Of a DNA stretch of 64,000 nucleotides, positions 44,111-54,712 are shown in pieces. The position numbers and the translations under genes were made by a program. Source of the DNA: Bacillus sp. ISL-7 (GTDB lineage: Bacteria; Bacillota; Bacilli; Bacillales_B; DSM-18226). The stretch lies in assembly GCF_018613065.1 (NCBI RefSeq), contig NZ_JAGGQW010000034.1, positions 186,001-250,000 of the forward strand, read 5' to 3'. The notes below the pieces were generated by a model that had not been told where the DNA came from, did no database searches, and saw nothing but the letters and a program-made list of their open reading frames with translations. Every line of letters begins with the position of its first letter. The stretch's first letter is position 1.

Positions 44111-45334
44111 ATGCAATCGTTAACGCATAAAACGGCTGAAAACGAGAAAGTTGCAGTTCGTGAACCAAAGGTAAATCACATTTTACAACTTTTCAAAAAT
44201 AATTTGAGACAATACAGTATGATTTTGGCACTAGTTTCAATTATGATTCTTTTTCAAGTTCTAACAGATGGTATTTTATTAAGACCATTAAATATTACAA
44301 ACTTAATCTTGCAAAATAGCTATATTTTAGTATTGGCAATAGGTATGATTTTAGTTATTATTACCGGACATATTGATCTATCGGTTGGTTCAATAGCAGC
44401 CTTTGTCGGAGCTATATCTGCTATTTTAATGGTTAATTATGAAGTTCCAATCTCTGCCGCAATAATAATCTCATTATTAATTGGTGCACTTATTGGCGCT
44501 TGGCAAGGGTTTTGGGTGGCATATGTCAAAATTCCTGCGTTTATTGTTACTCTAGCAGGAATGCTTTTGTTTAGAGGATTGACCATGGTTGTGTTGGAGG
44601 GCAAATCAATCGCCCCATTTCCTGAAACATTTCAAAAAATTAGCTCAGGTTTCATTCCAGATGTGTTTGGTGGAGCGAACCTTCATATTTTAACTCTTGT
44701 CATTGGAGCTCTGCTATCTGTCATTCTAATCTTCAATGAATTGAAAATTAGAAAAGCTGAAATAAAATACAATTTAGATGTTTCACCTATAGGAATTTTC
44801 ATTTTGAAGATTATTGCAATAGTTGCCTTAATTAATGTATTTGTGTATGTTCTTGCTACTTACGAAGGAATTCCTAATATTTTAGTTATCTTGGCTTTAT
44901 TAATATTGGCTTATCAATTTATTACAACAAAAACAATTGCAGGACGTCACATTTACGCGATAGGTGGAAATGAAAAAGCAGCCAGTTTATCAGGGGTCAA
45001 AACAAAGCGGGTTACATTCTGGGTCTTTGTAAACATGGGAGTGTTATCGGCTCTATCTGGGCTTCTATTTGCAGCTCGATTAAATGCTGCAACCCCTAGA
45101 GCTGGAAATCTTTTTGAACTTGATGCGATTGCAGCATGTTTTATTGGCGGGGCATCAGCATATGGTGGAGTAGGTACGGTTCCAGGGGCTATTATTGGTG
45201 GACTTGTTATGGGTGTCATGAATAACGGAATGTCCATCCTAGGTTTAGGAATAGATTGGCAGCAAGGTATTAAAGGGCTTGTATTATTAGCTGCAGTAGC
45301 TTTTGATATTTATAATAAAAACAAATCATCATAA
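44111..45334 (+). CDS. Sugar ABC transporter permease (MmsB/GguB/XylH type)
   Basis: A 407-residue CUT2 permease with roughly 10-12 hydrophobic segments. GHIDLSVGSIAAFVGAISA, the AYVKIPAFIVTLAGMLLFRGL segment, GRHIYAIGGNEKAASLSG and GGASAYGGVGTVPGAIIGG are the family's conserved parts. The length and the central insertion near residues 215-260 match the multiple-monosaccharide type rather than RbsC. It completes the three-gene transporter. Confidence 0.92.
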   Translation: MQSLTHKTAENEKVAVREPKVNHILQLFKNNLRQYSMILALVSIMILFQVLTDGILLRPLNITNLILQNSYILVLAIGMILVIITGHIDLSVGSIAAFVGAISAILMVNYEVPISAAIIISLLIGALIGAWQGFWVAYVKIPAFIVTLAGMLLFRGLTMVVLEGKSIAPFPETFQKISSGFIPDVFGGANLHILTLVIGALLSVILIFNELKIRKAEIKYNLDVSPIGIFILKIIAIVALINVFVYVLATYEGIPNILVILALLILAYQFITTKTIAGRHIYAIGGNEKAASLSGVKTKRVTFWVFVNMGVLSALSGLLFAARLNAATPRAGNLFELDAIAACFIGGASAYGGVGTVPGAIIGGLVMGVMNNGMSILGLGIDWQQGIKGLVLLAAVAFDIYNKNKSS

Positions 45335-45384
45335 TATACCTTATTAAATAAGAGTAGACCGCTATCTTTAAATGGTGTTTCTGA

Positions 45385-45510
45385 ATGAAGAAACTAAGCA
45401 TTGCACAATTGCTGGAAACATTAAATAAAGCCATTGAGTTAAATTTACAACAAGACTTTATTGATTTAATAGTTTATGAGTTAGATAGAAAGCAATTTAA
45501 GATTAATTAA
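45385..45510 (+). CDS. sda: Sda-like sporulation histidine kinase inhibitor, 41 aa
   Basis: A 41-residue peptide (KKLSIAQLLETLNKA, then IELNLQQDFIDLI, then VYELDRKQFKIN). It lines up with B. subtilis Sda (RKLSDELLIESYFKATEMN.. RDFIELI), which binds the dimerisation domain of sporulation kinases KinA/KinB and blocks Spo0A phosphorylation after replication trouble. The two-helix hairpin pattern and the DFI(D/E)LI segment are kept. The ribosome binding site is weak (GGTG). A terminator follows at once. DnaA boxes that control sda in B. subtilis were not evident upstream. The gene symbol is by similarity; a paralogue is possible. Confidence 0.75.
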   Translation: MKKLSIAQLLETLNKAIELNLQQDFIDLIVYELDRKQFKIN

Positions 45511-45512
45511 CA

Positions 45513-45546
45513 AAAAAGTTGACTCCATAAAAGGGGTCAACTTTTT
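45513..45546 (+). terminator. Rho-independent terminator after the Sda-like gene
   Basis: AAAAAGTTGACTCC pairs with GGGGTCAACTTTTT (one G-T pair), with a short loop and a T run. Confidence 0.85.
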
Positions 45547-45772
45547 ATCATAACATCTATAAAGTGCTGAGAATAGTTGGATTTATATTGTTTTTTTTCA
45601 AGCAATAACAAGTTCACAATCGTGATCCTTTACGCCATCAATCTCTATAAAACGAAGTGTTAGGAAAGATGAATGAAAATTTCCATTTATAAGTATTTCG
45701 ATAAGCGAAATACCATGCTATACTAATAAAAGTCACCAACAAAAACATTTTGAGAAGGGTTGTCTATGGTAA

Positions 45773-46690
45773 ATGTCGAGTAGTATGATAAAAGCTTTTA
45801 TTAGTCTCTTTTTGGTTTCTGTTTTATGGGGGTGTAATTATCCGGTCAGTTCCTATTTACTGCAAGGATTTTCACCAGTTTTTTTATCAACCGTTCGAAT
45901 TTGCTTTACCTCACTTTTTTTGATAATCGTTGCCATGATTCATAAAGGAATGAAGCGTCCCACCATTTCAGAGTGGAAATACCTCATTGGTGTTGGAATC
46001 TTTGGAACCCTGTTAAATCAAACCTTCTACTTTACGGGTCTCCATCATACAACACCAGCTAACGCCTCATTAATAATTTCCTTGGCACCGATAGCGACAA
46101 TTCTATTGGAACGAATCATCTTTAAGGTCAAGTTTACCATTAAAAAATCGGCAGGAGCCATTATCAGTTTAATTGGTGTTTTTTCAATTATTGGTGTTGC
46201 AAATGGCGGTTTGGGAATCTCATGGGGAGATTTTAACATACTAATCGCCATGCTTTGCCTCTCGATTAGTATATTATTTATCCGAGGTTTATCAAAAACT
46301 ATGAACACATTTATTATTACGATATACTCAACCGTACTAGGAAGTGTACTAATGATTCCTGCTGCCGGAGTAGAAAACTTTGTGAGCGGCTCTGTCATCA
46401 GCCATTCTCTTTTTATGTGGATTTTGTTAATTTTTGCTGGGATCATGGCGCAAGGTATTGCCGGGTTTTGGTGGAATAAAGGCGTAGCTAAAGTTGGTGC
46501 AGGTACAGCTTCAATGTTCATGAATATCCAGCCGTTTGTCGCCATCCTAGCCTCTCATTTTATTTTAGGGAATCATATCTTGCTGAATCAAATCATTGGC
46601 GGTATTTTAGTATTACTAGGCGTATTTATTGCAAATATGCCATCGGCTAAAACCATGGTTTCTACTGGGTCAAATAAAGCGGTAATGTAA
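45773..46690 (+). CDS. EamA-family (DMT) transporter
   Basis: A 305-residue membrane protein with about ten hydrophobic segments in two EamA repeats. The start (ISLFLVSVLWGCNYPVSSYLL) and the repeat ends (HHTTPANASLIISLAPIATILLE; ASMFMNIQPFVAILASHFILG) are typical of drug/metabolite exporters. It stands alone, with GAGAAGGG 13 bases before the ATG. Substrate unknown. The ~225 bases before it hold no clear gene. Confidence 0.87.
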   Translation: MSSSMIKAFISLFLVSVLWGCNYPVSSYLLQGFSPVFLSTVRICFTSLFLIIVAMIHKGMKRPTISEWKYLIGVGIFGTLLNQTFYFTGLHHTTPANASLIISLAPIATILLERIIFKVKFTIKKSAGAIISLIGVFSIIGVANGGLGISWGDFNILIAMLCLSISILFIRGLSKTMNTFIITIYSTVLGSVLMIPAAGVENFVSGSVISHSLFMWILLIFAGIMAQGIAGFWWNKGVAKVGAGTASMFMNIQPFVAILASHFILGNHILLNQIIGGILVLLGVFIANMPSAKTMVSTGSNKAVM

Positions 46691-46807
46691 AGAGTCCTCC
46701 AACTGATTGGTCTAAAAGATCGATCTTTCACAAAAAATATCAATACATCCTGAGAAATGGAAAGGGAATATGAGATGAAAACACCACAGATTCATTTATA
46801 ATTTTTG

Positions 46808-46838
46808 AAGAGACCGCGGCAGACATACACGGTCTCTT
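46808..46838. terminator. Hairpin between convergent EamA and AraC genes
   Basis: AAGAGACCG (46808-46816) pairs with CGGTCTCTT (46830-46838). The T-rich tail is short on either strand. It probably serves both convergent genes. Confidence 0.55.
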
Positions 46839-48073
46839 TAATTTATAGGATTATCTTTAAAATGCTTGGGGGTAACTCCTGCAAATTTCTTAAACACTTT
46901 TATAAAATAGCTTTGATCCGTAAAGTTTAATAGCGTACAAATTTCGGATAGAGAACAGGAAGTTAATGTTAATAAATTTTTTGCTTCATCTATTTTCACT
47001 TTTTGAATATATTCGCTCAATGAAACTCCTGTTTCTTTTTTAAAAAGCGAGGATAAATAATTTGGAGTCAATTGTACCAGTTCTGATAATTGAGACAATG
47101 TAATGTTTTCATATACATGGTTAAAAATAAAATTCTGACAGAGTGAGATTGGTTTAGAATACTGTTCAATTTGGCTGGTGTGAACTCTTTCAGCAAAGTC
47201 AGCAAATGCTTTTTCCATTAATTTCTTTACCTCATGAATATCCTGTAATTCTTCGAGTCTTTGAATATATATATCACTTAAGGAATAGGCGATTTCTGGA
47301 TATAAACCGCCTTCCATTGCAGCTCTAGTGGCTAAGGTAATGCCTGAAATGGTTAAATTCTTTTCACTTCTTAATTGACTATTCTTTGATAGGACTCCAT
47401 ATTCAAATTCCTCATTAGCGATGTTCAAATAGTTTAACAGTTCCTCTTTTTTTCCTTTTGTTATTGCTCCAAAAAGTTTCTTTTCAATTAAATAATCATG
47501 ATGGAATTTAGTATTTTGACGTCTTAAAGATATTTCCAAATCGGGACTTACAGTAAGAACCTCCTGATCACCCATTATTTGATTTTGTTTGATAACATAG
47601 TCTGTATCAAGTAATTGATGATAGATCATATAGTGGACAAGGATACCGGTACGTGTCAAGTCATGTAGCTTCATAACTGGAAGTGATTGATAGTAAAGAA
47701 TAATGAATTCTTGATCGATAAAAAATCCAAGGTCATGATTCATCCTTCTTATCATGTCTTCAGAGTAATTAGTAAAAACGGATGGACCTCCAATAATACT
47801 CCCTTGGAATGTATCGCCACCCTGTAAATTAACAATCAAGTAATTTTCAAGTAATTTAGTCGATTTGATTATCGGGTATTCTGATGAATCATCATTCTTC
47901 ATTAGCTGACTTAAATAGTCTATTTTTGCATGGTATAGTGGGTTTTGTCTATAACCTGATGATGACTCAAAAAGTAATTCACCTTTTGAATCAAGTAGGA
48001 AAAAAGGAATTTTGAAAGTCTCATTCATATGCCTGCAAATATACTCTAAGTGGTCTCTATTAAGATATGGCAT
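46838..48073 (-). CDS. AraC-family transcriptional regulator
   Basis: A 411-residue regulator. The C-terminal ~100 residues are an AraC HTH pair (LSQLSELVQLTPNYLSSLFKKETGVSLSEYIQKVKIDEAKNLL, then SLSEICTLLNFTDQSYFIKVFKKFAGVTPKHFK). The N-terminal ~300 residues start with a PAS-like segment (HMNETFKIPFFLLDSKGELLFES) as in regulators of sugar metabolism lacking a receiver domain. It is divergent from the GH3 glycosidase gene, which it probably controls in response to a sugar. ATG behind AAAGGGGAACT. Confidence 0.87.
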   Translation of the reverse strand: MPYLNRDHLEYICRHMNETFKIPFFLLDSKGELLFESSSGYRQNPLYHAKIDYLSQLMKNDDSSEYPIIKSTKLLENYLIVNLQGGDTFQGSIIGGPSVFTNYSEDMIRRMNHDLGFFIDQEFIILYYQSLPVMKLHDLTRTGILVHYMIYHQLLDTDYVIKQNQIMGDQEVLTVSPDLEISLRRQNTKFHHDYLIEKKLFGAITKGKKEELLNYLNIANEEFEYGVLSKNSQLRSEKNLTISGITLATRAAMEGGLYPEIAYSLSDIYIQRLEELQDIHEVKKLMEKAFADFAERVHTSQIEQYSKPISLCQNFIFNHVYENITLSQLSELVQLTPNYLSSLFKKETGVSLSEYIQKVKIDEAKNLLTLTSCSLSEICTLLNFTDQSYFIKVFKKFAGVTPKHFKDNPIN

Positions 48074-48196
48074 GCTTAGTTAGTTCCCCTTTTAAAGTAA
48101 ACGAATTCAATATTATTTCATTTTGTTAATAAGATAATACTATTTTTCGATAAATATTACCATAACTAACAGAGATAAATTAATACAATATAAAAA

Positions 48197-48212
48197 TAGA
48201 AAGCGTTTTCTA
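48197..48212. promoter_or_regulatory. cre-like site upstream of the GH3 gene
   Basis: TAGAAAGCGTTTTCTA is palindromic and fits the CcpA consensus core. It lies 23 bases before the GH3 start, in the divergent AraC/GH3 promoter region. Confidence 0.7.
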
Positions 48213-48235
48213 TTAACCATATTAGGAGGTTCACA

Positions 48236-50536
48236 ATGCGAGATATCAAACAATTAATTTCACAAATGACATTAGAAGAAAAAGCGAGCCTATGCTCTGG
48301 ATTAGATTTCTGGCATTTAAAAGGGATTGAACGACTAGGGATTCCATCTCTTATGGTGACAGACGGACCCCACGGTTTGCGTAAGCAGGCAGAGGGTTCA
48401 GACCATTTGGGGATTTATAACAGTGTTCCTGCCACTTGTTTTCCGTCAGCGGCCGGAATGGCCAGCTCTTGGAATCGCGAACTCATTGAAAAAGTAGGGA
48501 TAGCTCTAGGAGAAGAATGCCAGGCAGAGGATGTAGCAGTTTTGCTTGGACCTGGAGTGAATATTAAGCGTTCACCGCTTTGTGGAAGAAACTTTGAGTA
48601 TTTCTCTGAAGATCCTTATTTAGCTTCAGAAATGGCGGCGGGCCATGTAAAAGGGGTTCAAAGCCAGGGAGTCGGAACATCTTTGAAACACTTTGCAGCT
48701 AATAACCAGGAGCACCGCAGGATGTCAACGGATGCTGTTGTTGATGAAAGAACATTGCGCGAAATTTATTTGGCCAGCTTTGAAGGCGTGGTCAAACAGT
48801 CCCAGCCATGGACAGTTATGTGCTCCTACAACAAAGTAAACGGTGAATACGCATCTGAAAATGAATATTTGTTAAATGGGATTCTGAAAGATGAATGGGG
48901 CTTTGAAGGCTTTGTTGTTTCCGACTGGGGTGCGGTGAATGAACGTGCAGAAGGATTGGCAGCCGGATTGGAACTTGAAATGCCATCTAGTAATGGCATC
49001 GGTGACCAAAAGATTGTCGACGCTGTGAAGAGCGGTAAATTGTCTGAAGAAAAACTCAATAAAGCAGTTGAACGATTATTGCGGATTATTTTTATGGCCG
49101 TTGATCATAAAAAAGAAAATGCTGTCTATGACAAGGATGCCCATCACCAGCTTGCTAGAGAAATGGCAAGGGAAAGCATGGTGTTATTAAAAAATGAAGA
49201 AGCTATTCTTCCGCTGAAAAAAGAAGGAACCATTGCCGTTATTGGAGAATTTGCTAAAAAGCCAAGATATCAAGGTGGGGGAAGTTCTCATGTAAAACCG
49301 ACAAAGCTTGAAAACATTGTGGAAGAAATCGAAAAAACTGCTGGTAAGCACACGAATGTGTTATATGCACAAGGATACAGTCTCGACTCTGACGAAATCG
49401 ATGGAGCGCTAATTGCAGAAGCAAAAGAAGTGGCGGCTCAAGCAGATACGGTGATCCTTTTTGCCGGACTTCCTGATCGTTATGAATCGGAAGGCTATGA
49501 CCGCGAACATTTGCGCATGCCGGAAAACCACCGTGTATTAGTCGAAGCAGTAGCGGAAGTGAACCGCAATATCATTGTCGTGTTAAGCAACGGCTCACCG
49601 ATTGAAATGCCATGGATTGGAAATGTAAGAGGTATACTTGAATCTTATTTAGGCGGACAAGCACTTGGAGGTGCCATCGCAGATTTATTATTTGGCGATG
49701 CAAATCCGAGCGGAAAATTGGCAGAATCGTTCCCTAAACAATTAAGCGATAACCCTTCTTTCTTGAACTTCCCGGGAGAAGGCGACAAAGTGGAATACAA
49801 GGAAGGTATTTTTGTCGGTTATCGATACTATGATACGAAAAAAGTTGAACCTCTATTCCCGTTCGGATTTGGATTAAGCTACACTACCTTTGAATATAGC
49901 AATCTTTCAATCAGTCAAAAAGAGATTCAAGATACCGAAACTGTGGCAGTCAGTGTAATCGTTAAAAATACAGGTGATCGAGCTGGAAAAGAGATTGTGC
50001 AGCTTTATGTAAAAGATGTAAAGAGCAGTGTCAACAGACCTGAAAAAGAGCTGAAAGGCTTTGAAAAAGTAGACTTGCAGCCAGGTGAGGAAAAAACGGT
50101 TACGTTCTTATTAAATAAGCGGGCATTTGCTTACTATAATGTGGAAATGAAAGACTGGCATGTGGAAACAGGAGAGTTTGAAATTTTAGTAGGAGAATCG
50201 TCGCAAGAGATTGTCCTTAAAGAAAGCATCGTTGTTCAATCAACAGTTTCCATTAGAAAGCAGGTTCATCGCAATACCCTAGTTGGTGATTTGCTTGCTG
50301 ACCCGCTTTTAGGGACGTTGGCAACGGAACTAATAAATAAACACAATCCATTCCCAGATTTAGGTGCGAATGAAGGGGATGCTGCCGAAATGATGGAAGC
50401 CATGATGAAATATATGCCTCTCCGTGCATTAGTCAACTTCAGCATGGGTGCGTTTACAGAAGAAATGCTAACAAATCTGATGGATCAGTTAAATCGATTT
50501 TCCACTAATAATGAACCCAATCTTATAAAAAAGTAG
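48236..50536 (+). CDS. Glycoside hydrolase family 3 (beta-glucosidase-like)
   Basis: A 766-residue GH3 enzyme. The N-terminal TIM barrel carries [20 protein letters not shown], the [10 protein letters not shown] substrate loop and the nucleophile Asp230 in VVSDWGA. The alpha/beta sandwich domain and a C-terminal fibronectin-III-like domain ([23 protein letters not shown]) follow, then about 90 extra residues that may cap the enzyme. There is no signal peptide, so it acts in the cytoplasm on imported beta-glucosides or similar oligosaccharides. AGGAGG precedes the ATG. AraC and CcpA control are suggested by context. Confidence 0.92.
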   Translation: MRDIKQLISQMTLEEKASLCSGLDFWHLKGIERLGIPSLMVTDGPHGLRKQAEGSDHLGIYNSVPATCFPSAAGMASSWNRELIEKVGIALGEECQAEDVAVLLGPGVNIKRSPLCGRNFEYFSEDPYLASEMAAGHVKGVQSQGVGTSLKHFAANNQEHRRMSTDAVVDERTLREIYLASFEGVVKQSQPWTVMCSYNKVNGEYASENEYLLNGILKDEWGFEGFVVSDWGAVNERAEGLAAGLELEMPSSNGIGDQKIVDAVKSGKLSEEKLNKAVERLLRIIFMAVDHKKENAVYDKDAHHQLAREMARESMVLLKNEEAILPLKKEGTIAVIGEFAKKPRYQGGGSSHVKPTKLENIVEEIEKTAGKHTNVLYAQGYSLDSDEIDGALIAEAKEVAAQADTVILFAGLPDRYESEGYDREHLRMPENHRVLVEAVAEVNRNIIVVLSNGSPIEMPWIGNVRGILESYLGGQALGGAIADLLFGDANPSGKLAESFPKQLSDNPSFLNFPGEGDKVEYKEGIFVGYRYYDTKKVEPLFPFGFGLSYTTFEYSNLSISQKEIQDTETVAVSVIVKNTGDRAGKEIVQLYVKDVKSSVNRPEKELKGFEKVDLQPGEEKTVTFLLNKRAFAYYNVEMKDWHVETGEFEILVGESSQEIVLKESIVVQSTVSIRKQVHRNTLVGDLLADPLLGTLATELINKHNPFPDLGANEGDAAEMMEAMMKYMPLRALVNFSMGAFTEEMLTNLMDQLNRFSTNNEPNLIKK

Positions 50537-50548
50537 GTAAATTAATAC

Positions 50549-50588
50549 TTTTACCCCCTTCTCACAACTAGAGGAGGGGGTAAAAAAA
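50549..50588 (+). terminator. Rho-independent terminator of the GH3 gene
   Basis: TTTTACCCCCTTCTC (50549-50563) pairs with GAGGAGGGGGTAAAA (50571-50585), allowing one mismatch near the loop. The A-rich right flank suggests a role for the opposite strand too. Confidence 0.8.
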
Positions 50589-50738
50589 TATGATACATTT
50601 TAGAAGGATTTTCTTAATGGAGCAGCTATTTTAAGGAGTGGTCTATTATGATTAAGCTAACCTTTGTCCGGTTTGTTAAATTCAATTGTCCTTCCAATCA
50701 AAGTTTTCAATAAAGCGTACAAATGCCTTAACAACATT

Positions 50739-51566
50739 TCATTCCAAAGATTCCTTATGATAATACATCCACGTTCTTCGCAATATAGGATTTCCTTCTT
50801 GATCAAGTAGGTGGATTTTATGTAAATCTTCTATACCGGTAAGAACCCTGCTAGACAGGATGCCATAGCCTAAACCATTTATAACCATTTCCTTACACGT
50901 ATCAACTTGGTCAACTTCTATACTAATAAAGGGCGCTTGCGAATAATTTTCACCCCACCAATGATCAATTACTGATTTTAATAAATAATCTCCTCTATAT
51001 TCGATTCTAGGAAGACGAGGGAGATCCATTATATCAATCTCATCCATTGACGCAATGCATATGTCTTCCTCAAATAATTGATGTTTTGATAATCCCCGCC
51101 AACCATAGTCCCCTCGAACAAAGCTAATATGAACATCCTTATTGTGTATAAGTTGTGTTACGTCTCTACTCCACCCTGTAACCACTTTGAATTCCACATG
51201 TGGATATTGCTTTTTAAATAATTTCAAAACATAGGGAAGTTCATAATTCGCGAAAAAATTGGATACCCCCAATTTCAACGTACCTACCACTTCGTCACTT
51301 TCGTTATTACTCATATTTTGGACATTTTCTTTAATCTTTTCATAATGAGCAAGGGCCTCCTCAGCACAATGAACAAGATATTCTCCTTGTGGGGTAAAAT
51401 GCACTCCTCTGCTTTCACGAGTTACGATTTTAACGCCTAGTTCTTCCTGCATATGCTTTAATCGAGTCGTTAACGCGGGTTGAGTAAGAAATAAGAGGCG
51501 AGCAGTTTTTGTTAGATTCTTTTGATGATAAAGCACCTTTAGTATTTCCCAGTCACGATAATCCAT
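50739..51566 (-). CDS. LysR-family transcriptional regulator
   Basis: A 275-residue LTTR. The HTH (DWEILKVLYHQKNLTKTARLLFLTQPALTTRLKHMQEELG) is canonical; the effector domain starts at GTLKLGVSNFFANYELPYVLKLF. It is about 20 residues shorter than usual at the C-terminus. ATG 51566 behind GGTGGAAAA is preferred over the codon 12 bases upstream. It is divergent from odhA, which it may regulate, although odhAB in B. subtilis is not LysR-adjacent. Confidence 0.88.
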   Translation of the reverse strand: MDYRDWEILKVLYHQKNLTKTARLLFLTQPALTTRLKHMQEELGVKIVTRESRGVHFTPQGEYLVHCAEEALAHYEKIKENVQNMSNNESDEVVGTLKLGVSNFFANYELPYVLKLFKKQYPHVEFKVVTGWSRDVTQLIHNKDVHISFVRGDYGWRGLSKHQLFEEDICIASMDEIDIMDLPRLPRIEYRGDYLLKSVIDHWWGENYSQAPFISIEVDQVDTCKEMVINGLGYGILSSRVLTGIEDLHKIHLLDQEGNPILRRTWMYYHKESLE

Positions 51567-51586
51567 TTTTCCACCCATCTATCTGA

Positions 51587-51603
51587 TATAAATATTTTTT
51601 ATA
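51587..51603. promoter_or_regulatory. Possible LysR operator
   Basis: TATAAATATTTTTTATA is an A/T palindrome containing a T-N11-A type core, about 20 bases upstream of the LysR start in the LysR/odhA intergenic region. A/T-rich palindromes occur by chance here, so the call is weak. Confidence 0.3.
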
Positions 51604-51736
51604 GATTAATATAATTTTTTAGCATTTTATTTATTTCAATTATTACATTATCCTTAACCTAAAGCAATTGATAATTACTTCACTAAATAGTCCGAAACAA
51701 AACATATAAAGTAACACAACAATGGGGGAATTGGGA

Positions 51737-54622
51737 ATGGGATTACAAAAAAACGAACATAATCCATGGAGGAAATTTAATGGTCCAAACCTGGGTTATG
51801 TAATCGAACAATATGAGCGGTACACGAACGGGGAAGATACCATTGATCCAAAATTAAAAGAGCTTTTTATTAAATGGGGCTCCCCTTTGTCTTTTGAGTC
51901 AAGTCATACCGAAGAAACCCTCAATAATAAATCTGTCAATCTTGATGATTCCATAAATATACAGAAAGTACTTAAAGTGGTAAAACTGCTTGAAGATATT
52001 CGTTCAAACGGTCATTTAGCGGCAAACATGAACCCATTAGAGGGGAATCCACAAAATCAAGAGTTGTTTAATCCAGAAAAACATGGGGTAAGTGAGCAAG
52101 ACCTGAAAGCGATTCCATCCAAACTTGTTTGGGAGGAGGCACCAGCAGGTATTCAAACCGCATGGGATGCTATCAACCATTTAAAGCGTATTTATACCTC
52201 CACACTAGCCTATGAATTTAACCATGTGCAACATATGGATGAACGAGCATGGTTAACTCAAATGGTGGAGACAGGTTCCTTGCATCGCTCCTTATCTAAA
52301 GAAGAACAAACGAACTTGTTACAGAGTTTGACAGAGGTTGAAGGATTTGAACAATTTTTGCATAAAACCTTTGTCGGTCAAAAGAGATTTTCCATTGAAG
52401 GCGTTGACATGCTTGTCCCCATGCTGAATGAAGCTGTGCACGAAGGTGTCGGGGAGGGAGCGCATAATGTCGTGATTGGAATGGCGCATCGCGGCCGCCT
52501 AAGTGTCCTTGCGCATGTGTTAAACAAACCATACAGAAAAATGTTCTCTGAATTTCAGCACTCGTCTGCCAAACAACAGGGTCCGTCAGAAGATTTGGTC
52601 GACATTAGTGAGGGCTGGACTGGAGATGTGAAATACCATTTAGGCCGAAATCGATTCATGGAAGGCCCTGGAAACGTTCGCGCACGTATTACTTTAGCCA
52701 ATAATCCGAGTCATCTTGAATTTGTCGATCCGGTAGTCGAAGGTTTTGCAAGAGCTGCCCAAGAAGAACGAAAGTCTGCCGGTTACCCTAAGCAGGATGT
52801 TAAGAGGGCGTTTGCGATTTTGGTCCATGGGGATGCAGCCTTTCCAGGCCAGGGGATTGTAGCGGAGACCTTGAATTTAAGCGGGTTAAAAGGATATCGA
52901 ATAGGTGGAACCATCCACATCATTGCCAACAACATGGTCGGCTTTACGACAGATAGCCACGATTCTCGTTCAACGAGATATTCGAGTGACTTAGCAAAAG
53001 GATTTGAGATTCCGATTGTACATGTAAATGCGGACGATCCAGAAGCATGTCTGGCTGCAGTTCGTCTGGCCTATCAATACCGAACTCGGTTCCAAAAGGA
53101 CTTTTTGATTGATTTAGTTGGGTACCGGCGATTTGGTCATAATGAAATGGACGATGCAGCGGTCACCCAGCCACAGGTTTACAAAAAAATCGCGAACCAT
53201 CCAACGGTAAGAGCGGTTTATTCCAAACAGTTGCAAAATAGTGGCATTCTCAAACAAGAAGAAGTTGAGCACATTAACCGCAGCGTGCAAGAAATGTTGC
53301 AGGCTGAGTTTGAAAAAGCGTCCGAGAAGAAGCAGAGTGAACCCGTTGCAGAAGTAGAGGTTCCGAGGGTGATCGCCAAAGGAATTCCACCGGTGGAAAC
53401 AAGCGTGCCCCTTGATACCCTTCGTGAATTAAACCAAGATTTGCTGAAATGGCCGGATGATTTTAATGTTTATCCAAAATTAAAGCGGATTCTGGAGCGC
53501 CGCAATTCGGCACTAGAAGAGAACGGGAAAGTAGAATGGGCGGTAGCAGAAGTGCTGGCATTTGCATCGATGTTAAAAGATGGGACGCCGATTCGTCTAA
53601 CCGGCCAAGATTCTGAGCGTGGAACGTTTGCGCAGCGGCACATTGTGCTCCACGACACGGAAACAAACGATACCTATTCACCACTGCACCAGCTTCCGCA
53701 AACACGAGCTTCGTTTGCGGTTCATAATAGCCCGCTGTCGGAAGCAGCGGTTGTAGGTTTTGAATATGGATATAATGTATTTGCTCCTGAAACACTTGTC
53801 ATGTGGGAAGCACAATATGGCGACTTTGCCAACACAGCACAACCCCTCTATGATCAATTTGTTTCATCCGCAAGAGCAAAATGGGGGCAAAAATCAGGGC
53901 TTATCCTCCTGTTGCCTCACGGGTATGAAGGCCAAGGTCCGGAGCATTCCAGTGCCCGTCCGGAACGCTTTTTACAATTAGCAGCTGAAAACAACTGGAC
54001 AGTCGCCAACTTGACAAGTGCGGCCCAATATTTTCATATTTTACGCCGTCAAGCATCCATCTTAGGAACAGAGTTTGTTCGGCCATTGGTGATTATGACG
54101 CCAAAGAGTCTGCTTCGGCACCCATTGGTCGCTTCTCCAGGTACTGCGCTAAGCGAAGGCCATTTCCAAACAGTAGTGGAACAGCCTCAGCTCGGAAAAG
54201 AGATAGACAAGGTAAAGCGTTTAGTATTAACAACTGGTAAGATGGCCATCGATTTGGCTGTAGAAGTCGATGCAAAGAAAGAAGATCGAAACTTAGAAGA
54301 GTTACACATCGTTCGAATCGAACAATTGTATCCATTTCCTCAGGAAAAAGTAGAAGCAATCTTGAAGCGTTACCCAAACTTGAAGGAAATCATTTGGGTA
54401 CAGGAAGAACCGAAAAATATGGGTGCGTGGCATTATATCGCCCCAATTCTCTTTGATCTTGCTTCCGGGAGCCTGACAGTTGGTTACATTGGACGTCAGG
54501 AGCGTTCAAGTACGGCAGGCGGCGATCCAATCGTTCATAAAAAGGAACAAGAGCGCATTATCCAACAGGCTTTGAACTATATAGAGTCTAGTAGATACTC
54601 AGAAACAAGAAAGAGATTTTAG
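51737..54622 (+). CDS. odhA: 2-oxoglutarate dehydrogenase E1 component
   Basis: A 961-residue thiamine-diphosphate E1 subunit that decarboxylates 2-oxoglutarate in the TCA cycle. [14 protein letters not shown] at the start, the [15 protein letters not shown] region, [31 protein letters not shown] and [11 protein letters not shown] mark the TDP and substrate sites; the C-terminal domain has [27 protein letters not shown]. Length is close to B. subtilis OdhA (944). The start at 51737 uses GGGGGA upstream; ATG 51722 overlaps that site. odhB follows after 90 bases. Confidence 0.95.
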   Translation: MGLQKNEHNPWRKFNGPNLGYVIEQYERYTNGEDTIDPKLKELFIKWGSPLSFESSHTEETLNNKSVNLDDSINIQKVLKVVKLLEDIRSNGHLAANMNPLEGNPQNQELFNPEKHGVSEQDLKAIPSKLVWEEAPAGIQTAWDAINHLKRIYTSTLAYEFNHVQHMDERAWLTQMVETGSLHRSLSKEEQTNLLQSLTEVEGFEQFLHKTFVGQKRFSIEGVDMLVPMLNEAVHEGVGEGAHNVVIGMAHRGRLSVLAHVLNKPYRKMFSEFQHSSAKQQGPSEDLVDISEGWTGDVKYHLGRNRFMEGPGNVRARITLANNPSHLEFVDPVVEGFARAAQEERKSAGYPKQDVKRAFAILVHGDAAFPGQGIVAETLNLSGLKGYRIGGTIHIIANNMVGFTTDSHDSRSTRYSSDLAKGFEIPIVHVNADDPEACLAAVRLAYQYRTRFQKDFLIDLVGYRRFGHNEMDDAAVTQPQVYKKIANHPTVRAVYSKQLQNSGILKQEEVEHINRSVQEMLQAEFEKASEKKQSEPVAEVEVPRVIAKGIPPVETSVPLDTLRELNQDLLKWPDDFNVYPKLKRILERRNSALEENGKVEWAVAEVLAFASMLKDGTPIRLTGQDSERGTFAQRHIVLHDTETNDTYSPLHQLPQTRASFAVHNSPLSEAAVVGFEYGYNVFAPETLVMWEAQYGDFANTAQPLYDQFVSSARAKWGQKSGLILLLPHGYEGQGPEHSSARPERFLQLAAENNWTVANLTSAAQYFHILRRQASILGTEFVRPLVIMTPKSLLRHPLVASPGTALSEGHFQTVVEQPQLGKEIDKVKRLVLTTGKMAIDLAVEVDAKKEDRNLEELHIVRIEQLYPFPQEKVEAILKRYPNLKEIIWVQEEPKNMGAWHYIAPILFDLASGSLTVGYIGRQERSSTAGGDPIVHKKEQERIIQQALNYIESSRYSETRKRF

Positions 54623-54712
54623 TTCTAACTAACCATCATCACTCACAAATTACGATAGTTGAAATACAAGCATAATAGGAGACTTACCATCATACCTAGG
54701 AGGATACACCAC

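Noticed and set aside
45590..45720. A coding-like - strand stretch ending DHDCELVIA before a stop
   Set aside because: About 37 codons with no start codon or ribosome site; it may be a gene remnant but could not be assigned.
50648..50713. A 21-codon frame behind AAGGAGTGG after the GH3 gene
   Set aside because: Very short, composition not protein-like; probably chance, although the ribosome site is good.
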